From the NCBI GenBank assembly GCA_030549335.1, contig CM060191.1, positions 2,051,001 to 2,115,000 on the forward strand: a DNA stretch of 64,000 nt, given 5' to 3'. The notes below the pieces were generated by a model. The model saw nothing but the letters and a program-made list of their open reading frames with translations, did not search any database and was not told where the DNA came from. Positions 12,176 through 23,838 of this stretch are shown here, one piece after another (within the stretch, counting starts at the first letter, position 1; every line of letters starts with the position of its first letter). Position numbers and translations under genes: made by a program. The DNA is from Pontederia crassipes. Taxonomy: Eukaryota; Streptophyta; Magnoliopsida; Commelinales; Pontederiaceae.

Positions 12176-15096
12176 TGTCACGCTCCCCGGGAGAAGCGTC
12201 ACATAATGCGAAAAACTTTCTTCGTTGGAGAGTCACCTATAAACATAAATAGGCAACGACGATTAGAACACGATATAACGCACAACAAAAGACTAATAAT
12301 TTAAATGATAAATCAAATGATTACAAAACTTAACTTTTACTTAACCGTGGACATGTGCAAGCATAATTCGTCATGAGAATCATTCGTGATCATTTAATTT
12401 ATTAACGGCCTCAATTACGTTCGCCTGTAGGATACGTGTAGGGGAAATCCATCCCATGAGCTTACGCCTGGTATGTAAGTCATGACAATTCGGATGACAT
12501 ATGTCATCCATAAAATGCACTTATTAACTATAAACACGTGGATGCAATAACCATTTTCTATGTGCCATAATAGTCATAAAGACATGCGATCAATTGATTT
12601 CAATAACAATTCAATATGTGCCACATGAGTCATTACTCTAGCATGACATAAATTCATAAAATGGACAGCAATAACTATGACTCAATAACAATACAATCCA
12701 ATTCAGTATCTAGGTATTTCTTTAACCTAGATCCATTTTCAATAATTCAATCTTTAGGAATAAAAGGTGATTCAATAACAATACAATCCAATAACTAGGC
12801 ATTTCTTTAACCTAGATTTATTTTAATTATTCAATCTTTAGGCTCACCAATATTAAGCATGAACCATTCAATCAATATGGCATCTCTATGCCTAATATGA
12901 CCCAAGGTCCAATAGTGCTCATGCTTAATTAAAATTATTATCTTATTTGTTATTGATGAGTGGAAGCTTGCACCAAGACTTCCATAATACGGTCCTCAAA
13001 TAGCCACTCTTATTACTCATCAAGAGACAACTACATTTTTCAATTCAATCAATTATCAATCTATATGTGAGCCTTTAACAATAGGTCGGAGGACTGAATC
13101 TTGCCTTAGTCAAATAATGGTGTGGCTAGCTAGGCCACGAGGAATCTGTTCGTTCCCCAAATAATAGGTGCTCCGAAAGGCCAATCGATCAATGTGGATG
13201 CATCTACCTCCCAATAGGACAGGCTTATCAATTGCGTTCCTCCGACGGGGTTCATTCAATCAATCAATACATCAATACATTAACAATTTCTATTTACGTC
13301 TTAGCATGCATTTCGGAAGCATCTAACTTATCAATCAGATCAACTAAAAATGATAAACAATCTATCAATGCATTAGAGCGATCGACCGACCATAACCAAT
13401 GGTCGAACGATCTTGTGTCAAACTTTGACCGACACGAGCGTGACATTGACACCGGTCGACCAATTTATATACGAAATCGACCAACACAATCACGACATGT
13501 GCACCGGTCGACTGATCCATATAGGCAATGTGACCCTACGTGTTTTCACTATGTTTTCGATTTTCAAAGCATCATACAATGTGCCACTCATTACAGAATC
13601 ATGATAGACTCTCAATCAGGATCAAAACATGATTCAATAATCAATTCCTAGCATGCAAATATTCTACGCTTTAATAGAACACAATATCAATTTTAAAACA
13701 ATAATAAATCATGCATTTATGCATCATGAATATTTAAATATAACACAATAATGATCCCCTATTTGAGAACTCAATCATAATATATAACAATATCTATCAA
13801 TCGTACGATTAACACTATCCAAAGCATAATCTCATAACTTTGGACAAATTCTACGTACTGGTGATTTTCAAATTATATCTTCACTTACAGAAGTGATAAT
13901 CTATTCATTCCAATTTTATTTGAAAAGACACTAGTGGGTTTTAGAGATAAATTTCTCAGAATGTATCTCTATATGATATGTTCTTAGAAATTCCTACATT
14001 AGCATCAATCTTGTTTCATTTTAACAGTTTGACAGTCATGCGAAGAAAGAACCACATCTTTCTTCACACAGATCCAAAATGTGTAAATCCAGGTTCATTT
14101 AAAAGATATATTAAGCATCTATGTGCATATAAGATTTCATGGAATTACATTATCTTTACAATTTTGTGTGCAATTAACAAGTCAGCTCAAATGTTTTTCG
14201 GAACAGTTTGACAACATTCAATCTTTGAACCATAACTCAAATAATACATCTCAGATTGAGATGATTCCAGTTCCTATCAAAAGTAGACTTTCATAGCTAT
14301 GAGTCCATATATCACTCATGATTTTTAAACTAAAATCACCTATCTTATGTGCTTATACAAGTGGATGCATCATTCTAAAATTTTGGATCAGCATGACAGG
14401 GAGCTACTTATTGGCTCATAACTTTGCCTACAAGTTAGATTAACATGATTGTTATTCCTACATAAACTAGACTTCATCATCTTTCTATCAATATATTATA
14501 TGTTATTTTTAGACATGTATAACATGTTCAAAAATATGTCCAAACAGAGGTTACAGAATTTGGACAGATTCTTATTTTCATTTCTATCATTTGAAACTTA
14601 TGATTATCACCATAAGTTCATGACTCCTTACATGTAAAATCATAACATAATCATCAATCCATCATCTGATCAAATAAGGATCAAGATGAGAGGGATTGGT
14701 ATCCCCTTACATACATACCTTTTGCCCTAATTTTTCATTTCTCCTCTCTTCTTCTTCTCTTGCCTTCACCATTCTTCTCCATTGTTGTTTTCCCCTTTTT
14801 CTCCACTTGACCAGCAACAACCACCATGATCTTCTTCTCTTTTCCTCTGCTGTACAATGGAGATTAGGAGCTTGTAGGTGTTGTGGGGGTTTTGGGAGGA
14901 TTCAACAAAGAGGCCACTAGAAAATAGTGGAAAGAGAGAGTGTGAGGACTTTTATAGTACTCTAAAGTGGGTTTGGGTTAGTGGGAAAGCTGATAAGTTA
15001 TTGGGTGAGGGGTTTATTAGTGGATTGTGAGGTCATCATCCACTATGGCTTAAAATTAATCATTTATATTTCTTTTTATTTTTCTTAAGTGTTACA
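12176..15096 (-). mobile_element. Candidate solo LTR fossil, Ty3/Gypsy (Del/Tekay-like)
   Basis: On the + strand the block begins tgtcacgctccccggg and ends gtgttaca. Read on the minus strand it begins TGTAACACTTAAG and ends CGTGACA. The five bases before (gctgc) and after (actgc) match at four of five positions, as expected for a target duplication with one change. It interrupts GCT-rich transposon DNA that resumes on the far side. No gene domain is present over 2.9 kb. It looks like a long solo LTR of moderate age. Confidence 0.55.
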
Positions 15097-15413
15097 ACTG
15101 CCGTCGTTGTTGCAACTCGTTGCCTGCCAAGGTGAGGTGGCTTCTGTAGCAAGGTTGAGCCGAGCCGAGATCTATTGTCGAAGGTTGAATTGAGAAGAGG
15201 CGTCATCGTCGTCATTGAGCAATGGCATGGCCATCGAGCGAGAAGGGGAAAGATCACGGAGATGGAGATGAGAAGAAGGGATGGAGAAGGGGAAAATCGG
15301 CTAAAAACGAAATCACCAGTGAACTAACGCGTGAACCGCTATCACCTACCCCGCCATTGGATTTTGATCTAACGACAAGATGGGTAGGGAGGATGCCCAT
15401 TAAATTCTATTGA

Positions 15414-18020
15414 ATTATATGAACAAAACAAATAAATAAAAAGATATATAAATGAAGTTGTCAATCTATTTTTGCTGTTATGTTTTGTGCGCCATATTTT
15501 TCTTGTGGGGAAATAAATACGGATACAAGTATCATTGAGTGACATAAAAGTACCAATTAATTATCAAGAAGGGAACAAAATATTTTAACAAAATATTTGC
15601 TTTCTAACTTTCTTTTTCCTAATTGGTCATTCAAAAGTAAAGTAACATTTAATTATTTATAAATAGTTTTCTTGATTTGGCCCTCTTCGCATTGTTGTTG
15701 TACGCATATTCATCATTTCCTATTCAATTATCTATGAAATTCAAATACATGAAAATGAAATTTTCATGAATAATAAAACCCAATGCGTAACATGATACAT
15801 TATTAAAAATAAGTATTCTTTTCTATTCTATTATTTTTCATCATATTCTTTCTATTGTTTTCATTCTTCTTTGATACATTGGACTATATCTTTTACTATA
15901 ACAATACCTTAAGACTTGTATATGTGTTATTCTAGACGAGCTCGACTTCTTTTACTATAGGTATATACACCTTTTGTGATTGGATTATAAATAATCATAT
16001 TTTTAACTATTGTGGTGGGATTATCAATACTCACCTTTTGACATTATAATGGTGGGACTATTAATACTCAGATGTTGACCATTATGTTATGTTGCAATTA
16101 GCGCACATGATAACTTTGTGTTGCAATTTTTATCTTTAACATAATTATCATCATTACAATTATCAATTTAACATAATTAATATAAGGGTAAATTTGTCAT
16201 CTAACATTAACACAATTAAAAGTATTTATCATCAAACCTTAACAAGAATCCATATCAGTACTATGAAAACGGACCGATTTTGGACAAAACTCTGACTGTG
16301 TTTGCAAGCACGTAGGCCATGTCCTTACTTCGATTCTTGTGCAAAATTTGATCGAATCTTGGGCTGGATCTGAAGTAGCTGGCCGGGTTCGCTATCGCCA
16401 ATTCCTAATTTGATCAATAAGAAAATTCGGATTGGGCATAATCAAACTCGGACCGTGCTCTTAAACAAACCTATTCTATCACCTTTTTCATAGGTTTGAG
16501 GTGGCTCAGATTGAATCCATCGCCACCAAAGTTCCGATTCCTTTCATTATAGAACTCGCAGGGTGTAAATCGAATTTGGTTGATCGTCACATTCAAGAAG
16601 TTGAAAAATTCACACGACAGAACTCACGTGAGTTGCCGGGACCTAGGGCAGATCTTCTCTGACTTAAAAATTTTAGTATTTAATAACAATATGTAAACTA
16701 TTATTTTCATCATAAAATTATTCATGCATTATAAGAGATCCTAAATGGTGTCTTAGCCGTATATATATCCCATTAGGAAGTCATATTTAAAAGCGATTTC
16801 GAAAATTGTGGAGGCAAAACTACTTCAAACTCAGAATTTGGATGACTTTTTCCAATGATCCTTCTCAACTTTTGGTGATGATCATGGCAACTTTCGACAA
16901 AGCTATCAACCACGAATAGATGGCCAGTGATAGCAGCTACGCATGCATGCCGAGGAGGAAGAAAATAAGGGCTCATAGTTAGAAGAAAATTTAGGTCTCT
17001 AAATAAGAGAAGGCTGACCGGGAGGAGGAGATTTAATTTATAAGAAAAATTAACTTTGGGATTAGCTTAATTATAATCCAAAAATGTTATAGTCCACCTG
17101 TAATCCACCTCGAAAGTATATCCTTAGTCTTACTCAATTATCTTTAATTCAAACATTTATCATTTTCTTTCTTATTCTAATCAAACGATTATCTCTTCAT
17201 AAGTTTCACTTATCTCTCAATTTTCAGAATTAAATAGCAATTTATTATGATTTATTTATGAATAATTTTAACTTTAAAACTCTTAATTTAAGCCTCATTA
17301 GGAGACCTGTTTCAATTTTACACCAAACTTTATCCGTAATCTTCTTCTAATTATATTTTATTTGTTCTATCTTTCCTAAAGATAAGTATTCCTAAATTTA
17401 CAAAAATAAATAAACAAATTATTATTCTTATCCTTTATTTTTTAAACATAATAATATAATATTATTTTATCTTTTAGATATTTTTAAAATTATCTCTTTA
17501 TCTTAAACTTATAACTATATTCAAATTTAAATTTGAACTCCTAAACTTGATTTAAATCCTAATTTCTATTTCAATTAGGACTTATCTTTTTTCCTTTTTC
17601 CATTTATTATCTAACTAAACTTTTATCTATTTTCAAACTTTATTTTAACTATCTATATTAACAATTATTTTTGAATTAATTTAATCACGATTTTTTTAAA
17701 AGAATTTGGGATGTTACGTTTATAGATATTTATGTAAGTGCACAACTATACAACATACAGAAGCTTGGCATTGTTTTTTAAGGAAAAAAATGAGATTATA
17801 AAACATCCACAACAAAAGTGATAATGTACCCATAAATTAATGAAACACTCATTTGATTTAAGGAAAAAGAAACCTACACATGAAAAGAATCACGTTCAAC
17901 TTAGGTTGCGTTGTTTTTTTTTTCGTTAAAAATCATAAAATTTGGGTGAATTCTTATACCTATTTTTTTTTTCAAGAAAAAAAGTCAAACTAGACTGTTT
18001 TAAGTTTTTCCAATCAGAAC
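15414..18020. other. AT-rich intergenic DNA, mostly unrecognised
   Basis: 16990-17715 is T/A-rich and ends 'tttgggatgttac', which resembles the tail of a plant LTR, but no partner was found. A 67-codon minus-strand frame at 16773-16976 starting MSPYFLPPRHACVAAITGHL is fairly complex in composition but matches nothing I recognise. Confidence 0.4.
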
Positions 18021-18405
18021 GGGGGTGTTCGACGGATCGGATCGACCCGCGAATCCGATGACCCGACCCGAATTGATCTCAATCCGACCTTGGGTCGGGT
18101 CGGATATGGATCAAAATTTTTCGATCAGAAGATCAAACTTTTTAATTTTTTTTAATTTTTAGCTTATATATTATGTAAAAAAAATTAAAAAAATTAAAAT
18201 AAATTACTTTAAATGTGTAAAATAATATTTAAATGTTCATTAAATTATTTCATGCTTTTTAAATAAATATTATATAGTATTTTTATATTAAATAATAAAA
18301 AAAGTAAGAAAATATTAAAAAAAGAAAAAAAATGAATAATCCGATCACCCGACCCGTCCCGATCAAAATCGGGCAAATTGGGCGGGTCGGGTCAGGTTCG
18401 GGGTT
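18021..18405. mobile_element. Copy of the GGGTC-rich MITE, right end worn
   Basis: The left end gggggtgttcgacggatcgg, followed by atcgacccgcgaa, is nearly the same as the left end of the intact element at 39033. The right side carries ggcgggtcgggtcaggttcg, but the terminal TGAACACCCCT is missing. Confidence 0.7.
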
Positions 18406-20008
18406 AATCCTAATTTTAAACTATGATATTTTTTAGACATAAATGTTAAATTATTTTACTCTAAAAATTAATTTTTCGATGTATCTATATCAAAAAATAT
18501 ATTATCACCACATCATGATTTTTATATTTAACTTCATAAAAATAAGTTAATAAATTTTTATTTTATTCGGGAATCCAAAATTTTAATTCTTTTCTGATCG
18601 ATTTTTAGATTTTCCTGACATATAATTTTTTACTTGCATCCATATTTTATATAGTGTGTGGTTGGGGGATAAGAGATTTTCTAAGCCACTAGGTTGAGTT
18701 CAATATTCTATTTTCATGTCTAAATAACAAACATCAAATCGAAATATAAACATATCTATTTAAAACTACATTGTCGAAAACCATAGGAGTTTCAATGAGA
18801 TTGAGAAGTGTTCATGTGCCATAGAACAAAATGGGTTAAAAATTCCAAAATGATAAGAAGCCAAAAATAAAAATCAATTTGATCTTAGCCTCTTGACATT
18901 TACCATGTTTTCATTGCATGCATTCCCTTAGTTAAATCTTAATTTATAGTTCTTCTGATTTTATTCACTGTATTTTTTTTACTTTTTAAAATTCCCTTTG
19001 TCAGTATAATTTATAATCAAACTCATATAATTTTTAGCAGTTGAGTTATTCCTCGTGAGATAATATGTTTTATACTCTAAAACTGACTTCGTGTACTTTC
19101 ATTTGTTTTTGCTACTTATCCTCCAACTAACTTTGTAATCAAGATTAATTCTTAATCTAGTCTTAAGTTATGTTGTAAATTACGGCCATACTAGTATGAT
19201 CATGTCATTATCTTAGTTTTATAAGTAAATGTTAGGATTTCTACGTGAGAGAGAAATTATGTATCACAAGAAAATTTAAGAAATTTAAAGCATGCAAAAT
19301 TTTATTAAATGAAAGAAATAAAAAAAGAATATTATTTTTCGGGAGTTTATATAGGTACTTTTTTTCACCGACGATAGAAAAATCGTCCCAAAATAGGACA
19401 CCTATCTCGTGATAAAAAAATAAATCAATTTCGAATCACATACCGAATACGTCTATAAAGAAAATCTGCTGAAGACTAAAGAGGGAACCATAAATAAGTG
19501 AAAATCTTCCTTTTTTTATAGTGTGCACTTCCAATTTACAGAATGGATGTCGCCACCTTTGAGAATGGCTGTCACACCTGTTTCAGAGACTGCATGGGCA
19601 GGTCCTCAATTCAATGCTTATGCATTTGATTTGGTTCCCCAATTGTCTCTCGTAAACTCTATCCACCTCATTATAATCCCTTTCTCTAAAATTTCTGGTC
19701 CAAGAAAAAAAAAGGGAGAAAAGAATTGGATGCAGAGGTTTCTGTTATAACCTCCTAAATGACAGTAGATCTCTTGAACACTAAAAATAGCAGAAACATG
19801 AAACAGAATGGATCAAGAGCATTCCAAAATAAAAAAGAAAAGTCATCATCCTCAACAGCTTCTCCCCTTTATCCAACAAAAGGAAAAAGAGCACGTAACA
19901 ATATCCTAATCTACCCACTTTCTTCATATATGGATCCTTCCATCTGCGTTTCCTGATCTATCTTGACATCTGAACATTAATCAGTTGCCTTCGTTAGGTG
20001 TGGAAAAA
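18406..20008. other. Intergenic DNA and probable leader of the CYSTM gene
   Basis: AT-rich to about 19500. From about 19520 the base composition becomes more balanced. Small frames at 19523-19750 and 19759-19956 have no family I recognise and probably lie in the 5' leader or promoter of the next gene. Confidence 0.4.
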
Positions 20009-20735
20009 ATGTATGATCCCAAGTATGCACAATATGCACAACCTTATGCTGCTTACCCAGCTTATCCTGGTTACCCTGTTTACCCTGTTCAAGGTAATTA
20101 ATTATTTGATGCGCATTGCCGTTCATGTTCTTTTACTGATGGAAGATTAAGTTTTTACTTTATGAGAAGACACCAATGCAGAGGAATAAATATAATACAC
20201 ATGTTCTATTTATCTTTCTCCTCCCTTCTCCAATGACAACTTCTAATGTTTGTGGCATGCAATTGCTTCATGGATGTAGGATACTACCAAGCACCCCCAG
20301 TAATGGCACCACCTCAGTATTCCATGCCTCCCCCTCCTCCCCCTCCTCCTCCTCCTCCAAGGCGTGACCAGTCTTCTGGATTTTTGGCTGGATGGTGAGT
20401 TCATATGCAACATCTCATTCTAGACATCAATATTCTTCAAATTTAATTCTCTTATGAACAATCCACAATAACATATAAATTTATGTGTACTGAAGCTCCT
20501 TTTTTCTGGTTACAAATAAGGTTCATGTATTTTCTGTACATTAGAAAGTCAACCATATAAATTGAATGAGGAGACTACTTATTCACAAGTTGACTAATTC
20601 AGTAGTTCTAATGGTTGCTATTGTTGCTGTTTAATTGCATTTTCTTGCAGTTTGGCTGCTGTGTGTTGTTGCTGTGTTCTTGATGAATGCTGTGAGTGCT
20701 GTGAATGCTGTTGCGAGATCATAATGCTCTGCTGA
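20009..20735 (+). CDS. CYSTM (cysteine-rich transmembrane) domain protein
   Basis: Three exons, 20009-20093, 20280-20394 and 20651-20735, all with GT/AG borders, give a 94-residue protein. The N-terminal part is rich in Tyr/Pro/Ala (YPAYPGYPVYPV), then come about 11 consecutive prolines and RRDQSSGFLAG. The C-terminus is the CYSTM module, with CLAAVCCCCVLDECCECCEC at its centre. This order (GYPP-like head, poly-Pro, Cys-rich membrane-associated tail) is the usual one for the plant CYSTM/WINDHOSE-type stress and cell-fate peptides; most are about 60-100 residues, so length is normal. Such proteins bind membranes through the Cys-rich helix and are linked to stress tolerance (family knowledge). 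The start is the first ATG in frame with the YP repeats. It has no functional link with the chaperonin genes downstream. Confidence 0.9.
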
Positions 20736-22680
20736 TCATCTTCTGAAGATGCTTCAGAGGAAACTTGTGAACAGATAGCTCCTATTTGCCATAGAAAAAA
20801 ATTACGTAGTATACTAGATGGATATGTAATGATCAATAAATTTATGTATATACACTCCTAAAAAAAATGTGTATACACATTACACACAGTCTAATGTTTA
20901 GTGCTCGAGATAACTTAGAATGGGAGAATTAGGATCACAATATGTGATACAACTCTTACCTTCAAGGGTTCATAACATCTGTGAGATAGAGCCACTCATC
21001 AGGCATTTTACAGCCAAGCAAATGCTGCTAATTTAACCAAACTTTACATCCAACAAAATATAACTCAGAAGACTATAATCTCAAAATCTTCATTAAGTTT
21101 TTCCTTCTCATGTTTCCACAGTTCTTTCTCATTTTGATTATAAAAGCAGAGCTAAAGAGAAAGAAATAGAAAGATGATATGGTGATCAAGTGATACAGCA
21201 CATTCGGAAACTAAAGTCTTAAATCTTAACTGTCATATAGATAGCTGAAGCACCAGGAAGGCAGGAACCAAGAAAGGATTGTCCAAACTGCAGTGAGGTA
21301 CAATCTTATGCATACAAAAGATAACATTGGAAACAAAATTTTGGAGTTTTCAGGATAATCCAATGGCAGGAACACATACCTGATATTTTCAGTATAGTAT
21401 TTGTCAGTAAATTACAGAGAAAAGGTTCCCTGACTACTAGGTTCAATCGGTCGAAGTCAAACATTTCTATTTGGTTCGATGAAAATGTCATCCCTGTACA
21501 ATTGAGGTACAGAACCAGGTTACAACAGCAGGGAACCACAAAAGTATTAATTTTCCAATCAACTGCACGAGGGACTTTTAATTACCTTCAATTGAAAGCT
21601 TGATCAATCTCTTTTTACGTCACCTAGTCGCATATGTCTTGCCAGAGTATTGTCTTAATTTCTTAAACTTATATTTGCCAATGGTGTCTGCATCTAGTTA
21701 TTGATGTGGCCAAACTTGATGAATATAAATTGCCCATTGATCTCACTTGATGCACATGAGCAGACATTAGATAGCCAGAAATTGCCAAATTCTGCTTTAA
21801 CTGTTAGCTTGGCAGAAACTGCAAATGAGTTGGATAATTCAGAATCCGAAGTTACTTACTCATATGGTTAAAAAGAAAAATAGCAACTCAACAAAAGGCT
21901 CTAAGTTCCCACACTAACTCTAAAATTGTCACCAAAATAATGAGAATGATTAGTTATGCTAGGATTGATATAGGCCACTGGCATCAGAGATCCTATTTAG
22001 CTATGCAAAATATTATCTGAGTGTGGCTTCGACATGTTGATTCTAGTGAAAGCTATATATTTAGCCCAAGATTATATCTTGATCTCAATCTCTTTTTTTT
22101 TATCTCGATCTGAATCTTAGGATCAGCTTACTGTAGTAGTAAAATTCCACTTCATAATGTTATCACAAAAGTAAAGAAAAGTAGTCCCTAAAGGATTTCA
22201 ACAAAGACCTTTTTCCCATTTCATCTTCTCACTCATGTCAACTCTAACATCATTCAATGGACCAACATTATGTTTCTGTTCTTGAAATCAGGCCATCATT
22301 ACAGAGCATAAAACAATATCATACTTTTTTAATACCATATATTTTGTAAGATTTTTAATAGTCACGTTTAAAATACTATATTTTGCTGTACTAACCATAT
22401 ACATACATTAGTTTATTTTTTTTTTAAATATATTTTTGTGTATCCTTGAACCCTTCTGTTCCTAGGTAATAAAGTGATCATGACAATTTTCATCTAGCCT
22501 ACTAACAGATTTCTCACTGGAGTAGATATCATGTCATTCATCAAAGGATTGAGACAATACAATCTTACTATGAGAGCAGATATGGTGGCAACACATGCCA
22601 TTACATGAAGCAGTGGCATCATAAGGCATTCAATCCTACACACAGACGAGAAATATGATCCAACTTGTTTCAGTGTTTTC
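20736..22680. other. 3' region of the CYSTM gene and unrecognised intergenic DNA
   Basis: The first few hundred bases probably include the CYSTM 3' UTR. Beyond that I see no conserved frame or repeat ends. A 125-codon minus-strand frame at 22494-22871 overlaps the duplicated chaperonin promoter and is not believed to be coding. Confidence 0.4.
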
Positions 22681-22880
22681 CTGCAATCTTCTAGATGGTT
22701 CGACCAGGAGGACCGATGAACCAGTGATTTCCGATCTAACGGTTCAAATGTGGTCGAAGCTTCATGAGAGCAAAGCAGGTCAAAAACCCGTTTCAGACAA
22801 CTCGCTTGCTGGTAGTGCACTCTTCGAATAAAGGCGTGAAAGGAGGAAGCTTTAGCACGAGCCTTATCCACACTAGAGAT
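22681..22880 (+). promoter_or_regulatory. Ghost copy of the Cpn60 beta promoter/leader
   Basis: From ctgcaatcttctagat at 22681 to aggaggaagctttagcacga near 22860, the segments run in the same order as in the working promoter at 22954-23175. These include the 'gaaccattgatgtccgatcc' and 'gtcgaagcttca' types and the 'ggaagcttta' leader. The ghost is diverged and lacks the gene body. It implies a third promoter unit, left by an earlier unequal exchange. Confidence 0.65.
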
Positions 22881-23206
22881 TGCAAACGGTTCGCACAGTC
22901 CGGTACATCAAATCTTAAACCGGTGCGCTCCAACCGGAGTGGCCCTATTATTACTGCAATCTTCTAGATAGTTCCGCCGGGACCGCATCGTGAACCATTG
23001 ATGTCCGATCCGACGGTCGAGACGTCGTCGAAGCTTCAAGATGGGGTGGAGCAGATCATAAACCCTTCGTCCCTCCTATAAGGCCGCCTCCCTCATCCGC
23101 TTGACGCAGCTGAAACCGCTACTTCTCGAAGAAGAGGGCTGAGGGCTAAAGGAGGAAGCTTTAGCGCGAGCCTCGTCGACTGCAGGGATTTCGATCCATA
23201 TTTGAG
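22870..23206 (+). promoter_or_regulatory. Promoter and 5' leader exon of Cpn60 beta copy 1
   Basis: The block from agattgcaaacggttcgcac through the leader is shared with copy 2 (28206-28533). A TATA-like TATAAGG at 23077 precedes a leader exon ending at 23206. A leader intron of 629 bases follows (23207-23835, GT...AG), so transcription would start about 23105. A promoter-proximal leader intron often boosts expression of plant housekeeping genes (general knowledge). Confidence 0.7.
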
Positions 23207-23838
23207 GTATGCTGTTGCGTTCCTTCGAGTCCTCTCTCCTTGTCAGTTCGACAATGTCTCGGATGTCTTCTGGTCTGTTGCACTTTTCGTGTCATAATTT
23301 GAATCGAGGGGTTGACTTTTAGTTGCTGTATTGGTCAAGTTGCAATTTTAATGATTCGTCTTCGCCACTTCGTTTCAGATGGGGAAAAAACTTTATTTTT
23401 CTTGGTAAAAATGGTTGAGTTTTGATGTCAATAGTTTGGACTACAGAATTTTCGGAAGGGATATCTTATAAAGGTGGTTTTTTTGACAAATCGTAGTTTG
23501 TATTGAACGACATGTTCGCAAATTTCGTCTTTAAGGAGCTTGTTTCTTGTGGAGTTAAATAGCGCAGGCGAAATTATGTATAAAGAAGCAGTTCATCTGA
23601 GATTTCGTTTTTTTACTGAAGAGACGCCTGTTCATTCAACTCAATCCAGTTGGTCCATTTTTCATGCCAGTGTTGTCACACTACCTGTTGCTGTGTCTCA
23701 AAAGGGTTCCTTGTCTTCATGTTGTATTACGTTATAATTTATGTAAAACTGAATGTGCAAGAATTCGATACCCTGCTCAGTTTTCTTTGATGTAAGACCA
23801 ATGGTTTGTTGTGTGACTTGTGTCTATGCTAGCAGGCT

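Larger units (their letters stand above)
11565..15403. mobile_element. Small DNA transposon split by a nested LTR
   Basis: The left end (taatgagcatcctgcctac at 11565) pairs with the inverse of the right end (gtagggaggatgcccatta, ending about 15403). A second inner pair, gtcgttggatcaaaatccaa near 11619 and its inverse near 15355, is also matched. Without the insertion at 12176-15096 the element would be about 0.9 kb, MITE-sized. Its interior is a GCTGCT/GTCGTC-like low-complexity stretch (11930-12175 and 15097-15290). The apparent short frames there are simple-sequence artefacts. Target duplication is ambiguous because the ends abut TTA/TAA. Confidence 0.6.

Noticed and set aside
11968-12304. 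Cys/Leu/Ala-rich frames of 77-94 codons
   Set aside because: Translations of a GCT/GTC low-complexity stretch of a DNA transposon, running into the nested LTR.
13232-13651. 139-codon frame
   Set aside because: Lies inside the non-coding 2.9 kb LTR-like block. Composition (Ser/Asn/Ile/Arg/Asp) and lack of any motif fit chance.
22494-22871. 125-codon minus-strand frame
   Set aside because: It runs antisense through the duplicated chaperonin promoter. No domain, and the equivalent is not open at 28200-28500.
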